Source: Pseudomonadota bacterium (lineage in GTDB: Bacteria > Myxococcota_A > Polyangia > Haliangiales > Haliangiaceae). From it: 64,000 bases of DNA. The DNA lies in contig JAKSDA010000438.1 in NCBI GenBank assembly GCA_022360315.1, forward strand, positions 52,832 to 116,831, read 5' to 3'. The notes under the pieces are model-generated. The model was not told where the DNA came from, ran no database searches, and was given only the letters and a program-made list of their open reading frames with translations. The position numbers and the translations under genes are program-made. Positions 16,604 to 25,600 of this stretch are shown piece after piece (positions within the stretch are counted from its first letter, which is position 1; every line of letters begins with the position of its first letter).

Positions 16604-18912
16604 GCAAGTCCAGCCAGTCATCTGCGGCGCGCCCGACCGCGTGTATCCTGTGCAGCGAAAACTGCGGTCTTCTGGTTTCGAGCGAGGGCGGAGGTCTGGC
16701 CGCGATCCGCGGCGACCCCGAGCATCCCCATTCACGCGGGTATGTGTGCCAGAAAGCCGCGCGTCTCGACCACTATCAAAATCACGCCGATCGCCTGGAT
16801 GCTCCGCTCAAGCGGCGTCGCGACGGCTCGTTTTTTGCCATTTCGTGGAACCAGGCAATTGTCGAGATCGCCGACCGCCTGCGCGCGCTGCGCGACGAAC
16901 ACGGCGGTCGGTGTCTGGCCTATTACGGCGGCGGCGGCCAGGGCAACCACATCGGCGGTGTATACGCTTCGGCCCTGCGCGCCGCCATGGGCACGCCGTA
17001 CGTCTACACGGCACTGGCGCAGGAGAAAACCGGCGATTTCTGGGTCAACGGCCAGCTGTTTGGCAGACAGACCTGCCATGTCACGAGCGGAGTCGAGCAC
17101 GCTGACTATGTCATTTTCCTGGGCACAAATCCGTGGCAGTCTCACGGCTTTCCGCGCGCGCGCAAGGTGCTCAAAGAAATCCAGCGCGATGCCAAACGGA
17201 CCATGGTGGTCATCGACCCCCGCCGCACCGAGACCGCGGCCATGGCCGACGTGCACCTGCAGTTGCGCCCGGGCACCGATGCCTTTTTGCTCGCCGCAAT
17301 TCTCAGCGTGATGGCGCGCGAAGAGCTCCACAATCGCGAATTTCTGGCCCGCCATAGCACTGATCACCAACGGGTACTCGAGACCCTTCGCGCAGTGCCG
17401 GTCGACCGATTTGCCGAAACGTCCGGCGTGGCCCTCGACGATGTTCGCCGGGTCGCCCGCGGCCTGGCCGGGGCCCGGGCCGCGACGGTGCGCGCCGATC
17501 TGGGAATTCAGCAAACCCTGCACAGCACGCTCAACTCCTACCTGGAAAAGCTGCTCTTTCTCATCCCCGGCCATTTCGGCAAAGAGGGCGGCAACAATCT
17601 GCACACCTTTTTGGTCCCGCTGATCAGTCACTCGCCCGATCCAGATGACTCGCCGAAAGTCCCGCTCAGCGCGGTGACCGGCATGAACCCGATCGGCAAG
17701 CTCTATCCGCCCAACATATTGCCGCTCGAGATCGACACCGACCACCCCGGCCGGGTGCGCGGACTGGTCGTGGATAGTGCCAATCCCATGGTCTCTGCGG
17801 CCGATAGCCAGGCCTATCGCAAGGCCCTGGGCAAGCTCGAACTCATGGTGTCCATTGATGTCGCCATGACCGAGACCGCGCAGATGGCCGATTATGTCCT
17901 GCCCGCTTCCTCGCAGTTCGAAAAAGCCGAGGCCACGTTTTTTACCCTGAATTTTCCGGACAACGGATTTCATCTGCGCCGTCCGCTTTTCTCACCGAGA
18001 CCGGGAACCCTGCCCGAGCCCGAGATCTACCGCCGCCTCTGCGTCGCCATGGGAGCCATTCCCGATCGTTTCCCGGTGCTCGAAAAATTGGCCTCGATCG
18101 ACCGGCGGATGCCGCGAGCGCGCCTCTTTCCCCTGGCCCTGAAGACAGCACTGCGGCAGCGGCCCGAGTGGCAGCCCTATGCCACCATGATCCTTTATCA
18201 GACATTGGGCAAGACTCTGCCCGAAGAAGTGCGATCGGCGGCTTTTTTGTGGTATTCGGCGCAGAAATACGCCGAGAGTCACCGCGACGCAGTCATGCGG
18301 GCCGGAATTGACGACCGCGGCGCCGGCCTGGGCGAGGCGTTGTTCGAGAAAATCCTCGACGCTGACCACGGCATGGTGTTCAGCCATCATCGCTACGAGG
18401 ATACCTGGTCACTCATCCATCACCGAGACCGCCGTGTCCACCTCGCCATCCCCGAAATGCTCGAGGCGATCACAGCGCTCGGTAGCGAGCTATCCCAATC
18501 GGCCGACTCCGACTATCCCCTGGTGCTCATGGCCGGTGAACGACGCGGCTATAACGCCAATACTATCTACCGCGACCCATCGTGGCGAAAAACCGACCGA
18601 GAGGGCAGGGCGCGTATCAATCCCGATGATGCTGCCCGTCTCGGCATTAACGACGGCGACCGGGTCGTGGTCGAATCACAGCGCGGCGCGCTCGACGCAG
18701 TCGTCGAGATCACCGACCAAATGCTGCCCGGCGTGGTGAGCATGCCGCACGGCTATGGAATGAACCATCCCGATCAGGCCGGCCAGCGGGTGCAATCGGG
18801 ACCGCTCATCAATCACCTCACCTCCAGCGATCACTGCGATCCCCTGTCCAGAACCCCCTATCACAAATACGTACCCGTCCGGATTCAACCGGCCGACCCA
18901 CAGAGCACTTGA
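16600..18912 (+). CDS. Molybdopterin-dependent oxidoreductase with [4Fe-4S] site
   Basis: Mo/W-bis-MGD enzyme of 770 aa in the DMSO-reductase superfamily. The N-terminal cluster motif is C-x2-C-x3-C (CILCSENC, about residues 14-21) with a fourth Cys in GYVCQKA. Later blocks include GTNPWQSHGFPRARKVL, VVIDPRRTETAAMADVHLQLRPGTDAFLL, the molybdopterin-binding regions VDSANPMVSAADS and YVLPASSQFEKAE, and a C-terminal molydop-binding domain (RINPDDAARLGINDGDRVVVES). No twin-arginine signal is seen, so it is probably cytoplasmic, as in BisC-type or formate-dehydrogenase-like enzymes without partner subunits. AAGGAG precedes the ATG. It is translationally coupled to the MarR gene. Substrate unknown. 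Confidence 0.88.
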   Translation: MSKSSQSSAARPTACILCSENCGLLVSSEGGGLAAIRGDPEHPHSRGYVCQKAARLDHYQNHADRLDAPLKRRRDGSFFAISWNQAIVEIADRLRALRDEHGGRCLAYYGGGGQGNHIGGVYASALRAAMGTPYVYTALAQEKTGDFWVNGQLFGRQTCHVTSGVEHADYVIFLGTNPWQSHGFPRARKVLKEIQRDAKRTMVVIDPRRTETAAMADVHLQLRPGTDAFLLAAILSVMAREELHNREFLARHSTDHQRVLETLRAVPVDRFAETSGVALDDVRRVARGLAGARAATVRADLGIQQTLHSTLNSYLEKLLFLIPGHFGKEGGNNLHTFLVPLISHSPDPDDSPKVPLSAVTGMNPIGKLYPPNILPLEIDTDHPGRVRGLVVDSANPMVSAADSQAYRKALGKLELMVSIDVAMTETAQMADYVLPASSQFEKAEATFFTLNFPDNGFHLRRPLFSPRPGTLPEPEIYRRLCVAMGAIPDRFPVLEKLASIDRRMPRARLFPLALKTALRQRPEWQPYATMILYQTLGKTLPEEVRSAAFLWYSAQKYAESHRDAVMRAGIDDRGAGLGEALFEKILDADHGMVFSHHRYEDTWSLIHHRDRRVHLAIPEMLEAITALGSELSQSADSDYPLVLMAGERRGYNANTIYRDPSWRKTDREGRARINPDDAARLGINDGDRVVVESQRGALDAVVEITDQMLPGVVSMPHGYGMNHPDQAGQRVQSGPLINHLTSSDHCDPLSRTPYHKYVPVRIQPADPQST

Positions 18913-18993
18913 ATCGGCAACGATCGATTGTTGGAGGCCACCGGCGATGGTTTGCCCTGGCCGTTTACCCTCGGTCCCGCCGGGCCGCAGGCT

Positions 18994-19599
18994 TTACACC
19001 GCGAAGAGCTCCGACAGCGCGAGCGCCACATCGGCGAACGGTGGCGCGTAGACCACCTCGTCGCCGATCAGATCGATGGCCACCCCGCTGCTCCGCTCCG
19101 GCGCAGCTTCGCCTCGCATTGCTTGCCCGGAACTCTGACCCTCGACTGCGAGGACATGCCAGCCCTTCGGCTTCCAGCGCATGACGATGAGCGATCGGGC
19201 CAGCGGATCCAGCAGCCAGTAGTGCTCGACGCCAGCGCGATGGTAGGTGTTCTGTTTGGTGCCGCGATCCCGGAACGCTGTCGATTCGGACAGGATTTCG
19301 CACACCCAGTGCGGGGCGACGGTGACCGGCACACTGCCACGCTCGGGTATCTCGCCGCGATCACGGCGCCAGCCTGCCAGATCAGGTAAAAACGTCTGGC
19401 CCGGCTCGAACAGAACTTGTACCTCGGAACCAAACACCCAGGTCTTGCGATAGGGCACCAGCGCCGCACCTAGGGCGAGTTGCACCGAGCCATGGTCGAT
19501 GTTTGGCATGGCTTTCCTCACGAGCGCACCGTCGACAATCTCGTGCCCTTTGGGCAACTCCATGTCGCAGGGGGGTTGTATGTGTGGGTCTGCCATCAT
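18994..19599 (-). CDS. Uma2 family (DUF820) putative restriction-endonuclease-fold protein
   Basis: PD-(D/E)XK-fold protein of 201 aa. The expected acidic residues are seen in FLPDLAGWRRD and WVCEILSEST, followed by the lysine region RGTKQNTYHRAGVEHYWLLDP, which is highly typical of Uma2. Many genomes carry scattered Uma2 paralogues of unknown role; involvement in a mobile or defence function is unproven. It converges with the molybdopterin gene and diverges from the MerR-like regulator. Confidence 0.85.
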   Translation of the reverse strand: MMADPHIQPPCDMELPKGHEIVDGALVRKAMPNIDHGSVQLALGAALVPYRKTWVFGSEVQVLFEPGQTFLPDLAGWRRDRGEIPERGSVPVTVAPHWVCEILSESTAFRDRGTKQNTYHRAGVEHYWLLDPLARSLIVMRWKPKGWHVLAVEGQSSGQAMRGEAAPERSSGVAIDLIGDEVVYAPPFADVALALSELFAV

Positions 19600-19670
19600 G
19601 TACCCAGGATAGCATGTTTAGACCAAGACCTGTCCATAAGCTCGACGTCCGACCTACCTGCCAGTACGAA

Positions 19671-19718
19671 TGACAGCATTGACAGTATTTACTGTCAATG
19701 CTAGATCCAATGCTGTCA
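19671..19718 (+). promoter_or_regulatory. Promoter with embedded inverted-repeat operator (MerR-type)
   Basis: A 13-bp perfect inverted repeat around two bases (19675-19687 and 19690-19702) lies between a -35-like TTGACA (19679-19684) and a -10-like TAGATC (19702-19707), 17 bp apart. An outer pair, TGACAGCATT (19671-19680) and its complement AATGCTGTCA (19709-19718), adds two more TGACAG half-sites. The regulator start ATG 19718 overlaps the last base, predicting a very short or absent leader. Confidence 0.65.
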
Positions 19719-20296
19719 TGCAGGCGCGAGGTATCCGCGATCGGCTTTTGTCCGAGCTCGAACAAGACGATTTGTCGATCGAGCAGCTGGTGTCGCGGAC
19801 CGAGGAGTTACTCGCGGTGCTGGCGCCCCGGCAGACCCGGTACAAGGTGAGCGAGCGGCCCGACGTGCGGACCATTCGCTACTACACGTCGCGATCTCTT
19901 TTGCCCAGGCCAGTCGGCTACCAGGGCGGTCGAGCGCGTTACTCGGGCAGCCATTTGGTGCGTCTCTTGTTGATCAAGAAACTACAGGCCGAGCACTACA
20001 ACCTGCGCAAGATCGCCGCGGAGCTCGAGAACAAGGACGACCGGGCGGTGTTGCGCGCGCTAGTGCCGGCTGTGGAACCGAGCTCGCCCGGTCCGTCCGG
20101 GCCGGCCCGAGCAGCCGACGTGTCACCCCCGGCCATGCGATCGCTGCCGATCCGGCGCATCGCAGTCACGCCAGAGGCAAATCTCGACGTCGCCGAGGCC
20201 ACTCTTGCCGACCCCAAAAAGCGCGACCAACTCGCCGATGCGCTCCGCGCACTGGCCCGAGAACTGAGCAAGCACCATCGAGGAGAGGAACCATGA
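19718..20296 (+). CDS. MerR-like transcriptional regulator
   Basis: DNA-binding protein of 192 aa. The helix-turn-helix core RTIRYYTSRSLLPRPVGYQGGRARYSGSHLVRLLLIKKLQAE (about residues 46-88) matches the MerR wing and is followed by a helix LRKIAAELENKD. A long N-terminal helical extension (residues 1-40) and a Pro/Ala-rich C-terminus are unlike short MerR proteins. An upstream in-frame ATG (19670) would put the operator inside the coding region, so 19718 is preferred. It overlaps the macroglobulin-like gene by four bases and probably controls both. No Cys pair for metal binding was seen, so the inducer is not a simple thiol-bound metal. Confidence 0.82.
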   Translation: MQARGIRDRLLSELEQDDLSIEQLVSRTEELLAVLAPRQTRYKVSERPDVRTIRYYTSRSLLPRPVGYQGGRARYSGSHLVRLLLIKKLQAEHYNLRKIAAELENKDDRAVLRALVPAVEPSSPGPSGPARAADVSPPAMRSLPIRRIAVTPEANLDVAEATLADPKKRDQLADALRALARELSKHHRGEEP

Positions 20297-23200
20297 AAGA
20301 GCATAATTTCACGATCGATGTCACAGATCACCAACGCGCCTACGAAATTCGCGATACCGTCCATATCGGGCACTATTTTGTGTTCGCCAGTGACGACAAG
20401 GCGCTGGCGGGTGGGCGAGCTCGCGCGGCCGGCAGGTTCGGTCGGCTTCTGGCCAAGCGGGCCGGGCAAGCTCGGGTGTTGCCACTCCTGAGCGATCCGG
20501 TACGGCTTGCCGGGGTCACCATCACGCCTGGCCAGCGGGCCATCGATCCGCTCGCCTGTGTGGTCACCGAGCGCGATGTCTACCGGGCAGAACAGGACAC
20601 GGTCCATCTCTTCATGGCAGCGCCGGCGCGGTTTGAGCGAGCCAGGCTAGTCATCGAGTATTCGGGAGCGCCATTTGCCGAGCGCGAGGTCTACCTGCCG
20701 GATGGGGTGGCCATGGAGACTCTGGCCATGCTGCTGCCCGGTTCCTACACTGCTCAGCTCGCCGTGGGGAGCCGCGCGATCGGGCAGAAAGCTGCCTTTA
20801 CCGTGGCGGAATACACTCTGGCGCCGCTCTCGGCTCGCCTGCTCGCTCACCGCATCGATCGCCAGTCGCGCGAGCTCGATTTCGAGCTGGCCTTGGACAG
20901 CTATCAGGTGCCGTTTGCCGACCGGCTGGTCGTGTCGCTGGTCGAGGCGGCGCGCGAGCTTCGCTCGGTCGAACTCGATGCGGTCGAGCCCGGGCGTTAT
21001 TGCGGGGCCATCGACATGAGTGGCGGCGACGGGCCGTTCCGGCTCCGGCTGCGCGCTGCCAGCGACGCCGAACGCGTGGCCGAGGTGGTCATTCCGGGCA
21101 GCCGGGCCCGGGAGCGGGATCTGACCGTGGTGAGCGAACTGGGCCAGGAGCGTCTGTTTTCCATGATGCCCGAGCCCGGCGCCTTGCCGGTCCGGGGCGG
21201 CTATCTCAGCGACGGCGATGTTCTGTCCACGCCGCTCACAGTCGCCGAGGTGGTCAGCGACCGCTGGGCTATCGAGGTCCGCGCCCAGGTCGACTCGCTG
21301 GTCGCGCTTATTCTCGATCTCGAAACCGCAATGTTTCATGTCGATCGACATGGGCGGGCCGACGTAGGCAGTCAGATCGCGATCAACAGCCAGGCTCCGG
21401 CCTGTCTGGTCCTTGTCGGCGGCTTTGTCGACGGCCGGCCATTCGAGGCGTTCACGACGTTCATTCGGCCCAGCAAGCTGGGCCTCGAAGTGGCGACTGC
21501 CGAGACCGCCCGGCCGGGCGAACGTCTGGCCATCGAGCTTCGCTCGGCCGGATCGGGGCCTGTGCCAGTATTGCTCAGCGTGCGCGACCAGCGTCTCACT
21601 GCCACCGATACCCCCGAGGTTCGGCTGGGCGCGGCGCTCAAGGCCGGCATTGACCGGGCGACCGAAACCATGGCCGATCAAGGCGTCACTGTGCTGGCCG
21701 ATGTACTGCCGCCCGATCGGCCGTATTTGGTCCACGATGTGGTGTATTCGCCGGCGTTGGCAGAGTTCGACCCCATGGACGCGGCCGGATTCGGCGATAT
21801 GGAAATTTCGTTGCAAGATTTCGGCGCGGCTCCGGCCTCTCTGGCCGATGACGTGCCGATGCTCGGGCCGGTGGCGAGGTCCCCGTCGATGCCGATTGCT
21901 GCCGAGGCGACCCGGCGCCTGAGGTCCGGCGGGTTGCCCCGTGAGGGCGCGGTCAAGGGCGCCATGTCCAATCAGGCCGCACCACCTGCGCTTCGGCGGT
22001 CGGGTCAAGGAGGCCAGAAAACCGAGCGAGCGGAGACGCCGGGCCCGCGCGCCGAGTTTCCCGAGGTTCTGTTTTACGGCATCGTGCCGGTAAAAGGCCG
22101 CGAGGAGGTGTCCATCGCGCTGGGCGACTCGCTGGCCACGTTTACCGTCGAGGCGTTTGCTCTGTCGGGCGGCGACTGGATGCAGGCCAGGACCAGCGTG
22201 GTCGTGGATCAGCCGGTGCGGGTCGATCTCGAGTTGCCGCCGGCAGTCCATCCGCAAGACCACGTGGTGGGCCGGTTGCGCGCGGCTACATCATCGGGGC
22301 GCGCGCGGGTGTCGCTCACCTGCGACGGCCAGCCAGTGGCATTGCGCCGGGCCGAGAGCGCCCTTTCTGGCTCGACGGAGGCCATCGCCGGCGAGGTCGC
22401 CACGCCGGTCGAGCTCGAACTCGGGGTTGCACCGGGTCGGTATGTGGCCACGGTCGAAGACCCGACCAGTGGCCAGAGCGACTCGATCGAGCTCGATGTG
22501 GCCAGACCGGGCAAATTTCGCTCGTACGCTCGAGAACTCGGCCTGCTCCAGCCCGGCGATGCTATCACGCTCGACTCGGCCGACGCGCTCACTCTGCGCG
22601 TACTGCCCGCCCTCGATGAATCATTCGGTCTTTTACTGACTGCCACGGCCGGCTACGCGCATCTCTGCTGCGAGCAGACTGCAGCCAAGATCCTGGCTGC
22701 CACGTTCATGTATCTGGCCAGTGACAAAAAGGCCCGGCGCAAAAAAGCCGAGGATATCATCCTGGCCGGTGTCGCCCGGGAGCATCAGATGATCCTGCCC
22801 GGTCGCGGTTTTGCCATGTATCCGGGCCAGGACACTATCAGCGACCATTACAGTCAGCTGGCCGTGCGCTATCTGTGGAAACTCGACAGGCTCGACCAGG
22901 TGCCCGACCTGTCTCAACCACTGCGTCAGGCCGCTCGTGACGGCATCGCCCTGGCTGACCTGGCCGGTCGTGCCCATCGCATGAGCCGAATTCCCCGCCA
23001 GGTCGCGACAATCGAAGATGCCTATACGATTGCGGCACAAGGAGGCGACACCGCTTCTGCGCGGGCCTACATCGATCGAGTGGTCGATCTCTCCGCCATG
23101 AAGCCGCGCGATCCGTGCGGCGCAGTGCAGGCGCGGTCGACCATGGCGTACGCTGCCGCTGCGCTGCTCGCTGTGGGCGAGTGGCAAGTAGCCATCCCGG

Positions 23201-23802
23201 CAGCCAATTACGTGACCCGGCAGTTCAACGAGCAAGGTCGGCTCTACTCGACCGTGGACTCGGTTGCCGCCATCACTCTGATGATTCAATTGCGCATCGC
23301 CGGGTTGGTCTCTGGCCGGGGCCGCTTGCGGGTCAACGGCCGCGATATGACCCCGCTCGAGGCCAGTCAATTGAGCGATCAAGTGGAAACGGTCGAGGTC
23401 CTGGACGGGGTTGCCGGGGTCGAGGTCACCCGCATGGTCGAGCAGGACTGGACCCAGTTCTCGGCCAGTTTTCCGATCAAGGTCGGCTTTCGCGACCCGC
23501 ACGGGCAAAACGTCCGCCGATTTCGCACCGGCGATCGCGCCGATCTGGTGGTCTCGCTGCCCGACGGCTACCAGGCGGGCGATCTTCTCCATGTGAGCCT
23601 ACCCGCCTGCATGTCGTGGATTCACGGCGGCGGCAAGGTCAAGCGCTTCACAGTGGATTTCGCGGGCAAGGACCTGGTCAGCGTTCCGATCGTGGTCACA
23701 TCGCCGATCGCGGGCAGGCAGCATTTTGCCGCGTGCGTGCGCAACATGTTCGAAGAAGAACGGGCCGCCAGCCCGGGCCTCATCGCAGTCCAGGCAGGCT
23801 GA
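20293..23802 (+). CDS. Alpha-2-macroglobulin-like thioester protein lacking a signal peptide
   Basis: Protein of 1169 aa with the second-half architecture of bacterial alpha-2-macroglobulins. Macroglobulin-like beta domains are followed by the A2M signature region (FPEVLFYGIVPV, then ATFTVEAFALSGGDWMQA), a thioester motif in GYAHLCCEQT (C792-C793-E794-Q795, matching C-x-E-Q), and an alpha-helical thioester domain (DHYSQLAVRYLWKL, TVDSVAAITLMIQLR). The C-terminus looks like a receptor-binding beta domain. Unlike known bacterial A2Ms (periplasmic lipoproteins) it starts MKEHNFTIDVTDHQ with no signal peptide or lipobox, so it should be cytoplasmic unless exported otherwise. The linker at about residues 540-590 is Ala/Gly/Pro-rich and could be the protease bait. 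It is coupled to the MerR-like regulator by ATGA. Confidence 0.75.
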   Translation: MKEHNFTIDVTDHQRAYEIRDTVHIGHYFVFASDDKALAGGRARAAGRFGRLLAKRAGQARVLPLLSDPVRLAGVTITPGQRAIDPLACVVTERDVYRAEQDTVHLFMAAPARFERARLVIEYSGAPFAEREVYLPDGVAMETLAMLLPGSYTAQLAVGSRAIGQKAAFTVAEYTLAPLSARLLAHRIDRQSRELDFELALDSYQVPFADRLVVSLVEAARELRSVELDAVEPGRYCGAIDMSGGDGPFRLRLRAASDAERVAEVVIPGSRARERDLTVVSELGQERLFSMMPEPGALPVRGGYLSDGDVLSTPLTVAEVVSDRWAIEVRAQVDSLVALILDLETAMFHVDRHGRADVGSQIAINSQAPACLVLVGGFVDGRPFEAFTTFIRPSKLGLEVATAETARPGERLAIELRSAGSGPVPVLLSVRDQRLTATDTPEVRLGAALKAGIDRATETMADQGVTVLADVLPPDRPYLVHDVVYSPALAEFDPMDAAGFGDMEISLQDFGAAPASLADDVPMLGPVARSPSMPIAAEATRRLRSGGLPREGAVKGAMSNQAAPPALRRSGQGGQKTERAETPGPRAEFPEVLFYGIVPVKGREEVSIALGDSLATFTVEAFALSGGDWMQARTSVVVDQPVRVDLELPPAVHPQDHVVGRLRAATSSGRARVSLTCDGQPVALRRAESALSGSTEAIAGEVATPVELELGVAPGRYVATVEDPTSGQSDSIELDVARPGKFRSYARELGLLQPGDAITLDSADALTLRVLPALDESFGLLLTATAGYAHLCCEQTAAKILAATFMYLASDKKARRKKAEDIILAGVAREHQMILPGRGFAMYPGQDTISDHYSQLAVRYLWKLDRLDQVPDLSQPLRQAARDGIALADLAGRAHRMSRIPRQVATIEDAYTIAAQGGDTASARAYIDRVVDLSAMKPRDPCGAVQARSTMAYAAAALLAVGEWQVAIPAANYVTRQFNEQGRLYSTVDSVAAITLMIQLRIAGLVSGRGRLRVNGRDMTPLEASQLSDQVETVEVLDGVAGVEVTRMVEQDWTQFSASFPIKVGFRDPHGQNVRRFRTGDRADLVVSLPDGYQAGDLLHVSLPACMSWIHGGGKVKRFTVDFAGKDLVSVPIVVTSPIAGRQHFAACVRNMFEEERAASPGLIAVQAG

Positions 23803-23985
23803 ACCGAAACCCATTGGCTGGGGATCAGACGAGGTATTTCTGTTTCGCCACACGCGACTGGATCGGGGCCAAGTGGCGATTGTGCTGACCGGGCGATTGT
23901 TCCGACCGGGGCGGCTGTGGTATTTGCTGCAGCCATGGAACCGGGACGAGATCGGCCGGCCGCTCGGGCTGCACAGCCGGGCGGT

Positions 23986-25575
23986 ATGTCTCGGTGGTCG
24001 CGCTACTGGTTTGGCGAGGGCGGTCAGCTCGGCGCGGCAGTGATTCGCATCGCGATCGCCACGTCGGTGCTGTGGACGCTGGCCGGGCTGCATGTCGACG
24101 GCGGGCCGCCCAGCGCATATGACCCGGATGGCCTCATGATGCTGCTCGGCGCCTCGATGCCTCCGCCGTGGCTCATCGACGCGCTCCTGGCAGTGGCCTT
24201 TGCCTCGACCGCGGCGATGCTGCTCGGCCTTTTGTCGCGGGCGAGTACAGCCATCAGTCTGTTCAGCGCGCTCGCTCTGGCATCCTACGAGGTGAGCTTC
24301 ACGCCGGGCTGGTCACACCACAACAACGCAGTATTTCTGGCCCACCTGGCGTTTTTGTTCGCATGGGGCGGCGACGCGCTGAGCGTGGACACGTGGATTC
24401 GTCGGTGGCTGGGCAGGCCAGCGCCATCGTTGCACCGCTATCAGTTTTCGATCCGGCTGGTCCAGTTCGCTGTTGCACTCACATTTTTTAACGCTGCCAT
24501 GATCAAGCTCGCCCAGGCGCATTTCACCCTCGACTGGGCGCTGTCGGACAACCTGCGCAACCACTTGCTCGTCCATTACGACCTTTCGGGCAATCCGCGC
24601 ACGACCGTGGCCAACTGGCTGATGCAGAGCCCCTGGCGCTATCAGACCGCAGCGCTGCTCAACCTGATCAGTCAATCGCTGCCATTTGTCGCCCTGCTGG
24701 TCCAGCGCCGGCCGTGGCTGCGCTTCGCCTGCGGTGCATTCTTCGCCATCGAGACCCTGGCTTTTGGGCTGGTGATGAATCTGTGGAACCTGCACTGGTT
24801 GCCGCTGACCGCCGCGTTCGTCGATTGGGATCGCCTGTTTGGGCGGGCGGCCAGTCGATCCATTCGAGCCGAGCCGATGCCCTGCCGCCAGCGCCGGCTT
24901 CTCGCGGTCTTCGTGACCGCGTTCGTGGTCTACGACCTGGCGGTCGCATTTGCCTATCCGCGCATCGATACAGTGCTCAAGACCTATCCATTCTCGGCCT
25001 TTCCCATGTTCTCGCGCATTCGGGCCGAGCGGCCGTACCAGTTCCTCGGCGGCCGCATCGCTGCCGACGCGCCGGCCGAGGTTTTGGCCCGTATCAATCG
25101 GCAGCGGGCATATCGGTTTCTGCACCGCACCCGCGACCGCGATCGCCTGCGCGCCAGGCTCGATGTTGCATCCCGGCAGATCAGCCGTTACGCTGGCCAA
25201 AATATCGGCCGTATTGGACTCCACCTGGTAGTGTTTCGCGCCACATCACCGCCCGAACCAGCCGCTCTCGACGAGCAGCCGATCGCGCTCATCGCCGAGA
25301 CAAGCGCCGACGGCGAATTTCGCAGTTTCGTGGGGGCGACCGGGCGCGACCGGCAGGGGCGATACCTGCAGCCAGGGGAGAGCTCTGCGCTGCCGGCCGG
25401 GACGCGCGTCTTGTACTTCCCGGACGACGGCCCGACTGCGCTGGAACTCGATGGCGAGTGGCGCGGCAGCCGGTTTTATTACGGCGACGTGCGCGGTCGC
25501 ACCCAGGCGTTTGCCATCGAGACAGGCGGCGCGCGCTGGTTCGTGGCCCGCGAACCGCACCGCGGATGGTGGTGA
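23986..25575 (+). CDS. HTTM-domain membrane protein (vitamin-K carboxylase-like)
   Basis: Polytopic membrane protein of about 529 aa. The N-terminal 300 residues carry the HTTM (horizontally transferred transmembrane) fold shared with gamma-glutamyl carboxylase: FGEGGQLGAAVIRIAIA at the start, then SFTPGWSHHNNAVFLAHLAFLFAWGGDALS with paired histidines, and FFNAAMIKL. The last 200 residues are soluble and beta-rich (AFPMFSRIR, then a tail ending HRGWW). Starts at 23917 and 23935 are also in frame; 23986 was taken because the HTTM signature begins immediately after it. It lies 183 bp after the macroglobulin-like gene on the same strand. Function and any link to it are unknown. Confidence 0.75.
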   Translation: MSRWSRYWFGEGGQLGAAVIRIAIATSVLWTLAGLHVDGGPPSAYDPDGLMMLLGASMPPPWLIDALLAVAFASTAAMLLGLLSRASTAISLFSALALASYEVSFTPGWSHHNNAVFLAHLAFLFAWGGDALSVDTWIRRWLGRPAPSLHRYQFSIRLVQFAVALTFFNAAMIKLAQAHFTLDWALSDNLRNHLLVHYDLSGNPRTTVANWLMQSPWRYQTAALLNLISQSLPFVALLVQRRPWLRFACGAFFAIETLAFGLVMNLWNLHWLPLTAAFVDWDRLFGRAASRSIRAEPMPCRQRRLLAVFVTAFVVYDLAVAFAYPRIDTVLKTYPFSAFPMFSRIRAERPYQFLGGRIAADAPAEVLARINRQRAYRFLHRTRDRDRLRARLDVASRQISRYAGQNIGRIGLHLVVFRATSPPEPAALDEQPIALIAETSADGEFRSFVGATGRDRQGRYLQPGESSALPAGTRVLYFPDDGPTALELDGEWRGSRFYYGDVRGRTQAFAIETGGARWFVAREPHRGWW

Positions 25576-25600
25576 GCCGGCACACGGCCCGCATGGGCGA

